From: Methanolobus bombayensis | Lineage (GTDB): Archaea > Halobacteriota > Methanosarcinia > Methanosarcinales > Methanosarcinaceae | DNA length: 64,000 nucleotides | Assembly: GCF_017873415.1 (NCBI RefSeq) | Contig: NZ_JAGGKD010000005.1 | Location: forward strand, 1 to 64,000 | Reading direction: 5' to 3' | Shown here: piece after piece, positions 34,182-42,782 of the stretch | Layout: every line of letters begins with the position of its first letter | Position numbering within the stretch: position 1 is the stretch's first letter | Notes under the pieces: generated by a model | Told to the model about the DNA's origin: nothing | Database searches by the model: none | What the model saw: only the letters and a program-made list of their open reading frames with translations | Position numbers and translations under genes: made by a program

Positions 34182-36281
34182 ATGCTGGAGAAAATGTTCA
34201 ATCCTGATTCTGTAGCCGTTATCGGTGCGTCCAGGAAAGAAGGTAAAGTAGGGAGAGCTGTACTTGAAAATCTGATGCAGAACAGTGAGCTCACCATCAT
34301 ACCTATTAATCCTAATGTTGACGAGATACTGGGGCTTCCATGTTATCATAATATACTGGAGGTTCCGACTGAAACACAGGTCGACCTTGCAATAGTCGTG
34401 GTTCCGGCAAAGTTTGTGCCTGGTTCCATTGATGAGTGTGGCAGGGCCGGCGTTACAAATGTAATTGTTATATCTGCCGGTTTCAAGGAAGCTGGTATTG
34501 AAGGTTCACGCCTTGAACGCGAATGCATAGCTTTATCTAAAAAATATGGAATAAACCTAATAGGTCCCAATTGTCTGGGTATAATTGATACCGCTTCAGG
34601 ACTTAACGCTTCTTTTGCGGCTAATATGGCATATGAAGGAAATATTGCAATGATGTCTCAGTCAGGTGCTATATGTACTGTGACTTTGGACTGGGCTGAA
34701 AGGATTGGCGTTGGTTTTTCCAAATTCATAAGTCTTGGTAATAAAGCCGTACTTGCAGAAAATGATTTTTTACAGTTGTTTGAAAATGATCCTTCAACAG
34801 CAGTTATTGCAGCGTACCTTGAAGGTGTAAAAGACGGCCCTGAATTCATCAGGATTGCAGAAAGAGTATCACGTTCCAAACCAATAATTATAGTAAAATC
34901 AGGACGAACCTCAGTTGGTTCCAAAGCCGTATCATCACATACCGGTACACTTGCAGGTTCGGATGCTGCCTACAATGCCGCTTTTAAACAGGGTGGAGTA
35001 CTGCGTGCGGATTCACTTGAGGAAATGCTCGATTACAGTCGTGCTTTCTCAGTTTGTCCTCTGCCGGAAGGCAGGAATATTGCAATAGTCACCAACGCAG
35101 GTGGTCTTGGTATTCTGACAGCGGATGCATGTTATAACTCAGGTCTTTCAATAGCTTCATTTGAAGAGAAGACTGTGGAAAGATTAAGAGAAAAACTGCC
35201 ACCGGCAGCAAACTTCTATGACCCTGTTGACGTGTTGGGAGATGCAGGTGCAGACCTTTATGAGCATGCTCTTGATGTTGTTCTGGATGATATAAACGTA
35301 AACGGAATTATAGTTCTCGTGTCACCTCAGTCAATGACAGATGTTCCGGGAATTGCTGAAAAGGTTGCAGAAAAGATCAAGGAATCTAAAAAGCCAATCC
35401 TATGTAACTTTGCAGGTGGAAGCAGGATCGCAGAAGGAGAGGAAATCCTCAACAAATATGGAATTCCAAATTATTCCTCTGCAGAAAGAGCAGTTGCAAG
35501 TATGAATGCTCTCTGCAACTATTACACGATAAAGAATCACAAACGTGGTAAGCCTGCAGAGACAAAAGCAGACTGGGAATATGCCCGCTCATTCATGGAT
35601 GAAGCATCTGAAAATAAAAGAAGGATGCATGGCCTTGAATCACTGGATATCCTGAAAGCATACGATATCCCTGTTGTGGATTCCAGGATTGCAAAGACTC
35701 TTCCGGATGCAATCAAGGCAGCAGAAGATATGGGATATCCTATTGTCATGAAGATCCTGTCACCTGACATCTCGCATAAGAGTGATGTAGGTGGTATTCG
35801 CCTGAATCTCAGGCATGCAGATGATGTGGAACGTGCTTACAATTCAATGATGTCAGATGTAAGACACTATATGCCCGATGCAACTATAACAGGCGTCCAG
35901 CTACAGAAGATGATAAGCGGAGGAAAAGAAGTAATCATCGGAATGGACAGGGATCCGCAATTTGGTCCATTGCTCATGTTCGGACTTGGAGGAACTTATG
36001 TGGAGTTCCTGAAAGATGTTTCTTTTGCAGTTGCTCCTATAACAGAGGCTGAGGCGAGACATATGGTATCATCAATTAAGACTTATCCCTTAATTGCAGG
36101 TGTAAGAGGGGAGGCGTCATCGGATATCGACTCAATAGTTCAGACACTTTTGAAGGTGTCACAGCTAGTTACGGATTTTCCGGAAATATTAGAATTTGAA
36201 ATTAATCCTTTAATGGTAATGCCCGAAGGTCAGGGATGTGTTGCAATGGATATCAGGTTCACACTGAATCTGAATGAGTAA
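34182..36281 (+). CDS. ADP-forming acetyl-CoA synthetase, fused alpha-beta
   Basis: This 699-residue enzyme makes acetate and ATP from acetyl-CoA, ADP and phosphate, or runs in reverse. It combines the alpha part (CoA-binding domain, DSVAVIGASRKEGKVGR; CoA-ligase domain with the phosphorylated histidine H253 in SSHTGTLAGSD) and the beta part, an ATP-grasp domain from about residue 480 (LKAYDIPVVDSRI, YPIVMKILSPDISHKSDVGG). Fused forms occur in many archaea. The substrate may be acetate or another acyl group. The gene starts after a stretch rich in T following the giant surface gene, and is followed 13 bases later by a phosphotransacetylase-like gene, an arrangement that suggests joint control of acetyl-CoA/acetate metabolism. 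Confidence 0.9.
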   Translation: MLEKMFNPDSVAVIGASRKEGKVGRAVLENLMQNSELTIIPINPNVDEILGLPCYHNILEVPTETQVDLAIVVVPAKFVPGSIDECGRAGVTNVIVISAGFKEAGIEGSRLERECIALSKKYGINLIGPNCLGIIDTASGLNASFAANMAYEGNIAMMSQSGAICTVTLDWAERIGVGFSKFISLGNKAVLAENDFLQLFENDPSTAVIAAYLEGVKDGPEFIRIAERVSRSKPIIIVKSGRTSVGSKAVSSHTGTLAGSDAAYNAAFKQGGVLRADSLEEMLDYSRAFSVCPLPEGRNIAIVTNAGGLGILTADACYNSGLSIASFEEKTVERLREKLPPAANFYDPVDVLGDAGADLYEHALDVVLDDINVNGIIVLVSPQSMTDVPGIAEKVAEKIKESKKPILCNFAGGSRIAEGEEILNKYGIPNYSSAERAVASMNALCNYYTIKNHKRGKPAETKADWEYARSFMDEASENKRRMHGLESLDILKAYDIPVVDSRIAKTLPDAIKAAEDMGYPIVMKILSPDISHKSDVGGIRLNLRHADDVERAYNSMMSDVRHYMPDATITGVQLQKMISGGKEVIIGMDRDPQFGPLLMFGLGGTYVEFLKDVSFAVAPITEAEARHMVSSIKTYPLIAGVRGEASSDIDSIVQTLLKVSQLVTDFPEILEFEINPLMVMPEGQGCVAMDIRFTLNLNE

Positions 36282-36294
36282 GGAGATGGTAAAT

Positions 36295-37374
36295 ATGGTT
36301 TCAATATTGGTTAGTTCATCAGAAGAGTTCTCTGGTAAGAGCTCTATATGTATGGGTTTGGGGAAAATATTCCAGAAAAGCGGTTTAAAGATCGGCTATA
36401 TGAAACCGGTGGGTAATCTCCTGATCGATGTGGACGGTTCACTTACGGATGAAGATTCCGAAGGCATTAAGAACTTGTTGGGGATTGCAGATTCTGCTAA
36501 ATATGTAACTCCAATCCATCTTACAGACAGTCTGATAGACGATGCACTCAAAGGTGTTGAGAAAGATCTTGATAAAAGACTTTCAGATGCATTTTCTGTA
36601 ATTTCAAAGGATAAAGATGTAATATTCGTTGAAGGTACCGGTTGTATCGGTGGGGGTTCAATGTATGGCCTTTCAGACCCTGAAGTGGCATCTAAACTTG
36701 GAATACCAATGATGCTTGTCACACGTTTCGATTCCATATCTGCAATTGACAGGATACTTTGTGACGTGCGTATTGTTGGCGATAAAGCAAATCTCACAGG
36801 TGTGATACTCAACGAAGTTCCACGCAATATGGAAGACAGGGTCACCGAGATAGTTGTTCCTTTCCTTGAGCGCAAAGGAATAAAGGTTTTCGGAGTTATT
36901 TACGAAGATCATACTCTTCGTTCAGTGTTTATTTCTGAGATCGTTGAAGACCTGCATGCAGAAGTCCTTGTAGCTCCTGATAAACTGGACCAGCTTGTCG
37001 AGAACTATCTTGTAGGTGCAATGGAAGTCGGTTCTGCGATAAAATACTTCAGACGCCAGCCAAACAGTGTTGTAATCACCGGTGGTGACAGGGCAGATAT
37101 ACAGATGGCTGCAATTGATTCAAGAGTGAAATGTCTCATTCTCACAGGAAATATGCGTCCAAGTGGTGCTGTTCTTGCAAGTGCAGAGGAAGCCGGAATT
37201 CCTGTAATTCTTGTGCGTGGAGATACCATGAACACCATTGAAAGAATGGAACACCTAATCGGTCATGCACATATAAAACAGCAAGTAAAGCTTGACAGAG
37301 TTACCGAACTTCTGAGAAATCATCTGGACATTACTGCTATTGCAGAAAGTATTGGCGTTGAATTAAATGAGTAA
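36295..37374 (+). CDS. Phosphotransacetylase-family regulatory protein (BioD-like plus DRTGG)
   Basis: This 359-residue protein resembles the N-terminal half of long phosphotransacetylases (COG0857) without the catalytic PTA domain. Residues 1-210 form a dethiobiotin-synthetase-like P-loop NTPase (SSSEEFSGKSSICMGL, YMKPVGN, VIFVEGTG, GVILNEVPR). Residues about 220-330 form a DRTGG domain (VENYLVGAME, NSVVITGGDRADIQMAA, CLILTGNMRPSG). In fused enzymes these domains regulate acetyl transfer, so here it probably senses metabolites or tunes the acetyl-CoA synthetase encoded just before it. The ATG at 36295 has AAGGAG nine bases upstream and is preferred over the ATG at 36274, which overlaps the preceding gene. 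A terminator follows its stop. Confidence 0.8.
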   Translation: MVSILVSSSEEFSGKSSICMGLGKIFQKSGLKIGYMKPVGNLLIDVDGSLTDEDSEGIKNLLGIADSAKYVTPIHLTDSLIDDALKGVEKDLDKRLSDAFSVISKDKDVIFVEGTGCIGGGSMYGLSDPEVASKLGIPMMLVTRFDSISAIDRILCDVRIVGDKANLTGVILNEVPRNMEDRVTEIVVPFLERKGIKVFGVIYEDHTLRSVFISEIVEDLHAEVLVAPDKLDQLVENYLVGAMEVGSAIKYFRRQPNSVVITGGDRADIQMAAIDSRVKCLILTGNMRPSGAVLASAEEAGIPVILVRGDTMNTIERMEHLIGHAHIKQQVKLDRVTELLRNHLDITAIAESIGVELNE

Positions 37375-37376
37375 AG

Positions 37377-37397
37377 GAGATTCTAAAATCTCTTTTT
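37377..37397 (+). terminator. Hairpin plus T-tract after the phosphotransacetylase-like gene
   Basis: GAGATT (37377-37382) and AATCTC (37387-37392) form a perfect 6-bp stem with a CTAA loop and run straight into TTTTT. It lies between two convergent genes. Confidence 0.7.
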
Positions 37398-37428
37398 CAT
37401 CTCCTTTTTATTTCCATAGCAACTTTGC

Positions 37429-39372
37429 TTATTTTTCCAGTTTCATTGTTTTTTCTTTTAGTGCTTTTACAACATCCGGATCCTGCAAAGTTGTAAGGTC
37501 TCCCGGATCTTTTTCGTTTGCAATTGCTTTGAGAACTCTTCTCATAATCTTACCACTTCTTGTTTTTGGGAGGTCATCTGCAAAGATTATCTGTTTAGGT
37601 CTGGCAAAGGGTCCAATATTCTTTTCAACGTAAGTTCTGAGCTCTTTCTTGATATCTTCACTTTCCTCAACGCCAGTTCTGAGTGTCACATAACAGTAGA
37701 TGACCTCACCTCTGAGCTCGTCTTCTTTCCCTACAACTCCTGCTTCGGCTACTGAAGGATGTGAAACCATTATGCTTTCAAACTCTGCACTTCCAATACG
37801 GTGTCCTGAAACTTTGATAACATCGTCCACACGACCAATAATCCAGAAATAACCATCTTTATCTCTTTTTGCTCCGTCACCTGCAAAATAGGTCTTGTTA
37901 TCCCATTTGCTCCAGTAGGTCTCGATGAAACGTTCTTCATTTCCAAATACAGTGCGGACCATGCTTGGCCATGGATTGAGAATTGCAAGATAACCATTCT
38001 CTCCGGGTGCAACTTCTTTTCCTTTATCATTCAGAACCGTTGCTTTAATTCCAGGGAATGCCATTGTGGCACTTCCTGGTTTTGTCGTGGTGATACCTGG
38101 AAGTGCTGATATCATTATCATTCCAGTTTCGGTCTGCCACCAGGTATCAACAACAGGACATTTTCCAAGTCCGATGTTTTCATGATACCAAAGCCATGCA
38201 CCGGGATTTATTGGTTCACCCACAGAACCGATAAGCCTGAGTGTTGATATGTCATGCATCTGAGGCCATGATGGTCCCCACTTCATGAACGTCCTGATGG
38301 CTGTTGGTGCGGTGTAAAGTATCGTTACCCTGTGCCTTTCGATTATATCCCAGTACCTGTCCTTATCAGGATAATCCGGTGCACCTTCATAGGTTACAAG
38401 GGTGGTACCGTTGGCAAGTGGACCATAGACAATGTATGAGTGTCCTGTTATCCATCCGCAATCTGCAGTACACCAGTAGATATCATCTTCTTTAAGGTCA
38501 AAGATGAATTTGCTGGTTGTCTGGGTTGCCACCATGTATCCACCGGTGGTGTGAACTATTCCTTTTGGTTTTCCTGTTGTACCGCTGGTGTACATCAAAA
38601 AGAGCATATCTTCGGAATCCATGACTTCAGGTTCACATGAAGTGCCTGCTCCTTCCATGACATCATGCCACCAGATGTCTCTTCCTTCCTTCATCTGTAC
38701 ATCGTTTTTCTGGTGGTTGACAACTATTACTCTGTCAACGATTCCACAGGAGCGGATTCCGTCATCGACCTTGTTCTTTTGTTCGACAACTTTTCCTCGG
38801 CGTGAGTATCCGTCACAGGTCACAAGAATCCTACTATTGGCATTTCCAATCCTGGTTGCAAGTGATTCCCCGGAGAATGCTGCAAAAACAACACTGTGCG
38901 GTGCTCCTATACGTGCACATGCCAGCATTGAGATGATAACCTCAGGTATCATTGGGAGATATATTGTAACAATATCTCCTTTTTTCACTCCAAGGTCTTT
39001 GAGGACATTTGCAAATTTACAAACCTCATCAAGCAGTTCTCTGTATGTGTATCTCCGAATCTCACCGCCTTCGGATTCCCAGATAAGTGCATTCTTATCT
39101 GCACGTTCTTTCAGATTAGTATCAAGACAATTGTAGCATGCATTGAGCTTTCCTCCAACGAACCACTTTGAATGTGGAGGCTCCCATTCCAGCACTTTTT
39201 CCCATTTACTATACCAGTCAATATTCTCTGCATTCTTTTCCCAGAACGCTTCCGGGTCTTCATCGGCTATTCTGTAAATATCAGGATCATTGATATTTGC
39301 ATTTACAGCGAAATCTTCCGGTGCTTCAAACACAGCTTCGCTTTCTTGAGATTTTTCTGATTTTTCTCCCAT
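37429..39372 (-). CDS. acs: AMP-forming acetyl-CoA synthetase
   Basis: This 647-residue ligase makes acetyl-CoA from acetate, ATP and CoA via acetyl-AMP. The adenylate-forming motifs are clear: YTSGTTGKPKGIVHTTGGY (P-loop), the VDTWWQTETGM block (A5), YFAGDGAKRDKDGYFWIIGR (A7) and the lysine loop PKTRSGKIMRR, whose lysine is the site acetylated in bacterial Acs. ATG 39372 is preferred, with GGGTG five bases before it, over an in-frame GTG at 39384. The gene faces the ADP-forming synthetase operon. Methylotrophic methanogens that cannot grow on acetate still assimilate it, so an anabolic role is likely; co-existence of both systems allows opposite directions of flux. Confidence 0.95.
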   Translation of the reverse strand: MGEKSEKSQESEAVFEAPEDFAVNANINDPDIYRIADEDPEAFWEKNAENIDWYSKWEKVLEWEPPHSKWFVGGKLNACYNCLDTNLKERADKNALIWESEGGEIRRYTYRELLDEVCKFANVLKDLGVKKGDIVTIYLPMIPEVIISMLACARIGAPHSVVFAAFSGESLATRIGNANSRILVTCDGYSRRGKVVEQKNKVDDGIRSCGIVDRVIVVNHQKNDVQMKEGRDIWWHDVMEGAGTSCEPEVMDSEDMLFLMYTSGTTGKPKGIVHTTGGYMVATQTTSKFIFDLKEDDIYWCTADCGWITGHSYIVYGPLANGTTLVTYEGAPDYPDKDRYWDIIERHRVTILYTAPTAIRTFMKWGPSWPQMHDISTLRLIGSVGEPINPGAWLWYHENIGLGKCPVVDTWWQTETGMIMISALPGITTTKPGSATMAFPGIKATVLNDKGKEVAPGENGYLAILNPWPSMVRTVFGNEERFIETYWSKWDNKTYFAGDGAKRDKDGYFWIIGRVDDVIKVSGHRIGSAEFESIMVSHPSVAEAGVVGKEDELRGEVIYCYVTLRTGVEESEDIKKELRTYVEKNIGPFARPKQIIFADDLPKTRSGKIMRRVLKAIANEKDPGDLTTLQDPDVVKALKEKTMKLEK

Positions 39373-39528
39373 GATAACACCCACATGGACAATTTGTCCC
39401 TAAGTAAAATAGTATCAATTTATTTATATGGTTTTTTGTGGGCTGATGAGAGGTAGTTTAAAATAACTTTTACAGAGAAAGCCGGAAAAATAATGTAAAA
39501 TAAAGAATGATGATGTGAAGAAAATATT

Positions 39529-40092
39529 TCATTTCTTCATCATTTCAAGTACGTCACAGACTTTGTTGATTGTGTCAACTGCTGTTTTCATACCTTCTTC
39601 ATCTTCTGCAGCAGGTTTCCTGAGAATTCCACCAAAGTGTCCGCCGTCACCGACAACTATCATTCCGTGTATGTGCATCCATTCATGTATAGACTGGATG
39701 GTCTTCTCCTGGCCACCGTTCCTTGAACCGCCTATTGCCATGGCTGCACCAACTTTGTTGCTGAGCCTGAATCCCTGTCTCCTGTGTACAACGCTTCTGT
39801 CACAGAGTGCTTTAAGCTGTGCTGTCATTGTTCCGAAATAGACCGGAGATGAAACTACTATTGCGTCTGCTTCTAACAGTTTATCATAGACTGGCTTCAT
39901 ATCATCATCAATTACACACTTTTCTCCTTTAGCGCAAACACCACATGCAGTACATGGAGCAACTTTTGATTCAGAGAGGAATACAGCATCTGTTTCAAAA
40001 CCTCTTTCACCTGCTATCTCCAGCATGTTCTTGATCAATGTATCATTATTCTGGCCTGCTTTAGGGCTTCCTGATATTCCGAGTATCTTCAT
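39529..40092 (-). CDS. Iron-sulfur flavoprotein (Isf-like NAD(P)H/FMN reductase)
   Basis: This 187-residue flavodoxin-fold protein has an N-terminal phosphate-binding loop (ILGISGSPKAGQNNDTL) for FMN and a compact cysteine motif C47-x2-C50-x2-C53-x5-C59 that binds a 4Fe-4S cluster, the hallmark of Methanosarcina Isf. The flavin contacts SSPVYFGTMTAQLKALCDR and GGSRNGGQEKTIQSIH follow. Isf proteins take electrons from ferredoxin and reduce oxygen or peroxide species; the same role is likely here. ATG 40092 is chosen because GGTGATC precedes it closely; the longer frame from 40110 uses TTG. It is transcribed divergently from phosphoglycerate kinase. Confidence 0.88.
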   Translation of the reverse strand: MKILGISGSPKAGQNNDTLIKNMLEIAGERGFETDAVFLSESKVAPCTACGVCAKGEKCVIDDDMKPVYDKLLEADAIVVSSPVYFGTMTAQLKALCDRSVVHRRQGFRLSNKVGAAMAIGGSRNGGQEKTIQSIHEWMHIHGMIVVGDGGHFGGILRKPAAEDEEGMKTAVDTINKVCDVLEMMKK

Positions 40093-40230
40093 AAGATCAC
40101 CACTTTGCAATAGAAGGCAATCAATATTAGTTTTTGGCTGTTTTGATTTACAGAAAAGGTATAATACGATTAGTTCATTATGACAAAAAATCAGACAATA
40201 TATGTCATTTATATACTTAAGTGGACTTAT

Positions 40231-40290
40231 TTACTCTATATATACTATAATGATCAGCTCATTCAGGTTAAAAGAAGCGGTGATGGAATT
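40231..40290 (+). promoter_or_regulatory. Promoter and ribosome site of phosphoglycerate kinase
   Basis: A TATA box of the type CTATATATACT lies at about 40236-40246, so transcription should start near 40265. The Shine-Dalgarno GGTGATGG (40279-40286) sits four bases before TTG 40291. That fixes TTG as the start and excludes the longer frame from 40180, which would begin upstream of the promoter. Confidence 0.6.
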
Positions 40291-41523
40291 TTGACTAGCA
40301 GGGACTATCTTACTATTGATGATTTTGATATAGACGGTAAAACCATACTTGTACGGGTGGATCTGAACACTCCTATGGATACTGACGATAATATTCTCGA
40401 TGATATGAGAATTAAAAGCCACATACCTACCATAAAAGATCTTGAGGATGCTAAGGTTGTTCTTATGGCTCATCAGAGTCGTGCAGGTAAAAACGATTTT
40501 ACAACCATGAAACCGCATTCTCAGCTAATGTCCCAGTATCTTGGTAAGGAAGTAAAGTATGTGGACGATATTTTCGGAACATATGCACGTACCTCCATTG
40601 CTTCCATGAAAAAAGGCGATGTGATTTTGCTTGAGAATGTCAGATTCTATTCTGAAGAAAGCATAACAAGGCCAGCAAGTGAACACTCAACCACTCATAT
40701 GGTAAGAAAACTTTCTCCTCTGATTGATATTTACCTTAATGATGCTTTTGCTGTTTCCCACAGAAGTCATCTTTCCATCATGGGCTTTACTGAAACCCTG
40801 CCAACAGGCGCCGGACGTGTAATGGAGAAAGAGATAACATCACTTGACAGGGGTGTAAAAGGTGGTGAGAGGCCATGTATCTTTGTACTGGGTGGTGCAA
40901 AGGTTGATGATTCCCTGACGGTTGCCGAGAATGTGCTCAGTAATGGAGGTGCTGACAGAGTGCTTGTAACAGGTGTTGTTGCAAATGTTATGCTTGCAGC
41001 ATCAGGTGTTGATATTGGTTCCACAAATCTGGATTTCATAGAATCACAGGGTTATACTGACCAGATAGAAAGAGGAAAAGAAGTTCTTGCAAAATTCAAT
41101 GGTAAGATCGGACTTCCTTCAGATGTTGCTTTTAATGATGGTGGAAACAGGGTGGAAGCTCATGTGAGCGAGTTACCTGACGGCAACCTCCCCATAAATG
41201 ATATTGGTCTTGAGACGATCGTTTCTTTTTCTGATGAAATTAAAGCTGCAAAGACTGTGGTTCTTAACGGTCCTGCAGGTCTTTCAGAAGTTGAACCATT
41301 TGCACTTGGCACTCACGAGATTATCAAAGCGGCTGTGGAATCGGAATATTCTATAGCAGGCGGTGGTCATATTTCTGCCGAAGTGAGAAACCTTGGTTAT
41401 GAAGAAAAGTTCTCCCACCTCAGTACTGGTGGTGGTGCATGTATTGACTATCTTGCAGGGGCAGAGTTGCCGGGAATTGAAGCTCTTAAGTCTGCAGCCA
41501 CTCGATACAGACTTAACAGATAA
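40291..41523 (+). CDS. pgk: Phosphoglycerate kinase
   Basis: This 410-residue kinase interconverts 1,3-bisphosphoglycerate and 3-phosphoglycerate. It has the N-domain substrate site (VRVDLNTPMD), the arginine block ENVRFYSEES, the nucleotide-domain loop FVLGGAKVDDSLTV, the NGPAGLSEVE stretch and the C-terminal STGGGACIDYL. The sequence is of archaeal type. Translation very probably starts at TTG 40291 (MTSRDYLTIDDFDIDG); the extra 37 residues of the longer frame lie in promoter sequence. It is followed by a hairpin and then AMMECR1. It fits with the ADP-dependent phosphofructokinase and the class II FBPase elsewhere in the window. Confidence 0.95.
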   Translation: MTSRDYLTIDDFDIDGKTILVRVDLNTPMDTDDNILDDMRIKSHIPTIKDLEDAKVVLMAHQSRAGKNDFTTMKPHSQLMSQYLGKEVKYVDDIFGTYARTSIASMKKGDVILLENVRFYSEESITRPASEHSTTHMVRKLSPLIDIYLNDAFAVSHRSHLSIMGFTETLPTGAGRVMEKEITSLDRGVKGGERPCIFVLGGAKVDDSLTVAENVLSNGGADRVLVTGVVANVMLAASGVDIGSTNLDFIESQGYTDQIERGKEVLAKFNGKIGLPSDVAFNDGGNRVEAHVSELPDGNLPINDIGLETIVSFSDEIKAAKTVVLNGPAGLSEVEPFALGTHEIIKAAVESEYSIAGGGHISAEVRNLGYEEKFSHLSTGGGACIDYLAGAELPGIEALKSAATRYRLNR

Positions 41524-41535
41524 GAACTAAATTTA

Positions 41536-41559
41536 TTTGCTGATCATAAAGTCAGCAAA
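41536..41559 (+). terminator. Intercistronic hairpin after pgk
   Basis: TTTGCTGA (41536-41543) and TCAGCAAA (41552-41559) make a perfect 8-bp stem with an 8-base loop, 12 bases after the pgk stop. No T-tract follows, and the Shine-Dalgarno of the next gene (AAGGAG) begins within a few bases, so it may act as a processing or attenuation structure. Confidence 0.5.
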
Positions 41560-41574
41560 AAAGGAGTTTAGTTT

Positions 41575-42210
41575 ATGAGTGATGGGATAAAATTACTTTC
41601 AGATACCGAAGGTCAGGCAGCTGTGCAACTTGCCAGAGATGCCATTGAATTATATTTAAGAACAGGTGAGATGATGGATGGCTCGGAGATCCAGCTCCCT
41701 GCTATATTTGAAGAAATACGGGGTGTTTTTGTAACCCTCACTAAAAGCCATGATCTCCGAGGCTGCATAGGCCATCCTTATGCAGATTCTTCACTAAGAA
41801 ATGCAATCACAGATTCAGCTCTCTCAGCAGCACTTCGTGACCCAAGATTTCCTCCGGTTAAAAAGGAAGAGATGGATGAGATCACTGTTGAAGTTACCAT
41901 ACTCACAAAACCTGAGCTTGTTGATGTTCCTCCAAAGGAACTACCATCTTCAATTGAGATAGGAAAACACGGATTGATAGTGAAAAGTGGTTACAGGCAG
42001 GGTCTGCTATTACCTCAGGTGGCTCCTGAAAATGATTTTGATGAGATAGAGTTCCTGAACCACACATGCATAAAAGCTGGTCTTCCACATGATGCATGGG
42101 TAACAGGTGCTGAAGTTTACGCTTTTGAAGGCCAGATATTTACAGAGACCAAACCCCGTGGCGAAGTCAAAGAAAAAGACTTCAAGGACGGCTCATGTTC
42201 AGGTAATTGA
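41575..42210 (+). CDS. AMMECR1-domain protein
   Basis: This 211-residue protein belongs to the AMMECR1/TIGR00296 family, found across archaea and eukaryotes. The invariant LRGCIG motif is in KSHDLRGCIGHPYADSSL. Other family blocks are DSALSAALRDPRFPPVKKEE, VEVTILTKPE, IEIGKHGLIVKSGYRQGLLL and APENDFDEIEFLNHTC. The biochemical function is not known. Bacterial and archaeal genomes often encode it next to radical-SAM or extradiol-dioxygenase-like Memo proteins, but neither is nearby here. The gene is preceded by AAGGAG and ends in a strong hairpin that overlaps its stop codon. Confidence 0.92.
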   Translation: MSDGIKLLSDTEGQAAVQLARDAIELYLRTGEMMDGSEIQLPAIFEEIRGVFVTLTKSHDLRGCIGHPYADSSLRNAITDSALSAALRDPRFPPVKKEEMDEITVEVTILTKPELVDVPPKELPSSIEIGKHGLIVKSGYRQGLLLPQVAPENDFDEIEFLNHTCIKAGLPHDAWVTGAEVYAFEGQIFTETKPRGEVKEKDFKDGSCSGN

Positions 42211-42227
42211 TCGATTACCTGACATGA
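42193..42227. terminator. Long hairpin over the AMMECR1 stop codon
   Basis: TCATGTTCAGGTAAT (42193-42207) pairs with ATTACCTGACATGA (42214-42227) through 14 bp with one bulged base, around a 6-base loop that contains most of the stop codon. ATATTTTGTT follows. It lies between convergent genes and can serve both. Confidence 0.65.
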
Positions 42228-42258
42228 ATATTTTGTTATATGATTTTTCATTTTTGTT

Positions 42259-42687
42259 TTAAAGGTAGCTTTCAAGCACTTTAAGAATAGAATCCACATC
42301 TCTTTCAAGTGCCTTTACTGCCATTTCCATCATCAGGTTGACGATGCCTTCGTCACCGAATGTCCTGAAATCAGTCTTAAGTCCAAGTACCGGAATTCCT
42401 TTTGCATAGGCATAGCCCATTTCCCATGCTGTCCCTGAATCCACATCACTGCCACCATCAAGCACCGCCAGCACAATATCCGATTCGTCAATTCCCTGTA
42501 CATCATTATCAAAAATAGTTTTCTGCCTGTCCTCCATACGGCTTGATTCGGTATCATTACCGTCCTCCTGTGGCAGAAATACAGAGAATCCCATCTCAAC
42601 CAGCCTGTCCCTGAGCAGTACGTTAAAATCCCTCTCCGCCTGTGAAAAAAGTGGCCCTGCTAAGTATATCTGTTTTTTTCCATCCAT
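42259..42687 (-). CDS. Nucleoside 2-deoxyribosyltransferase family protein
   Basis: This 142-residue protein of the nucleoside 2-deoxyribosyltransferase fold has IYLAGPLFSQAERDFN at the N-terminus, a DIVLAVLDGGSDVDSGTAWE block with the conserved Asp and catalytic Glu, and GYAYAKGIPVLGLKTDFR. Family members cleave or exchange bases on (deoxy)nucleosides or nucleoside monophosphates, for example in salvage or in clearing damaged nucleotides. The exact substrate cannot be read from the sequence. It stands between two convergent or same-strand single genes, about 95 bases downstream of the regulator ending at 42783. Confidence 0.85.
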   Translation of the reverse strand: MDGKKQIYLAGPLFSQAERDFNVLLRDRLVEMGFSVFLPQEDGNDTESSRMEDRQKTIFDNDVQGIDESDIVLAVLDGGSDVDSGTAWEMGYAYAKGIPVLGLKTDFRTFGDEGIVNLMMEMAVKALERDVDSILKVLESYL

Positions 42688-42782
42688 TAATTATTCCATC
42701 CATTTAATTTAAGAGAAATGTATAATTGACCAACTGCTTAATAATTGTGTTGTAAGCAGGGTGAAAATAATAATTCGTTTGT

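Noticed and set aside
38588-39136. 182-residue frame opposite acs
   Set aside because: It is antisense to the strongly conserved AMP-forming acetyl-CoA synthetase and matches no family.
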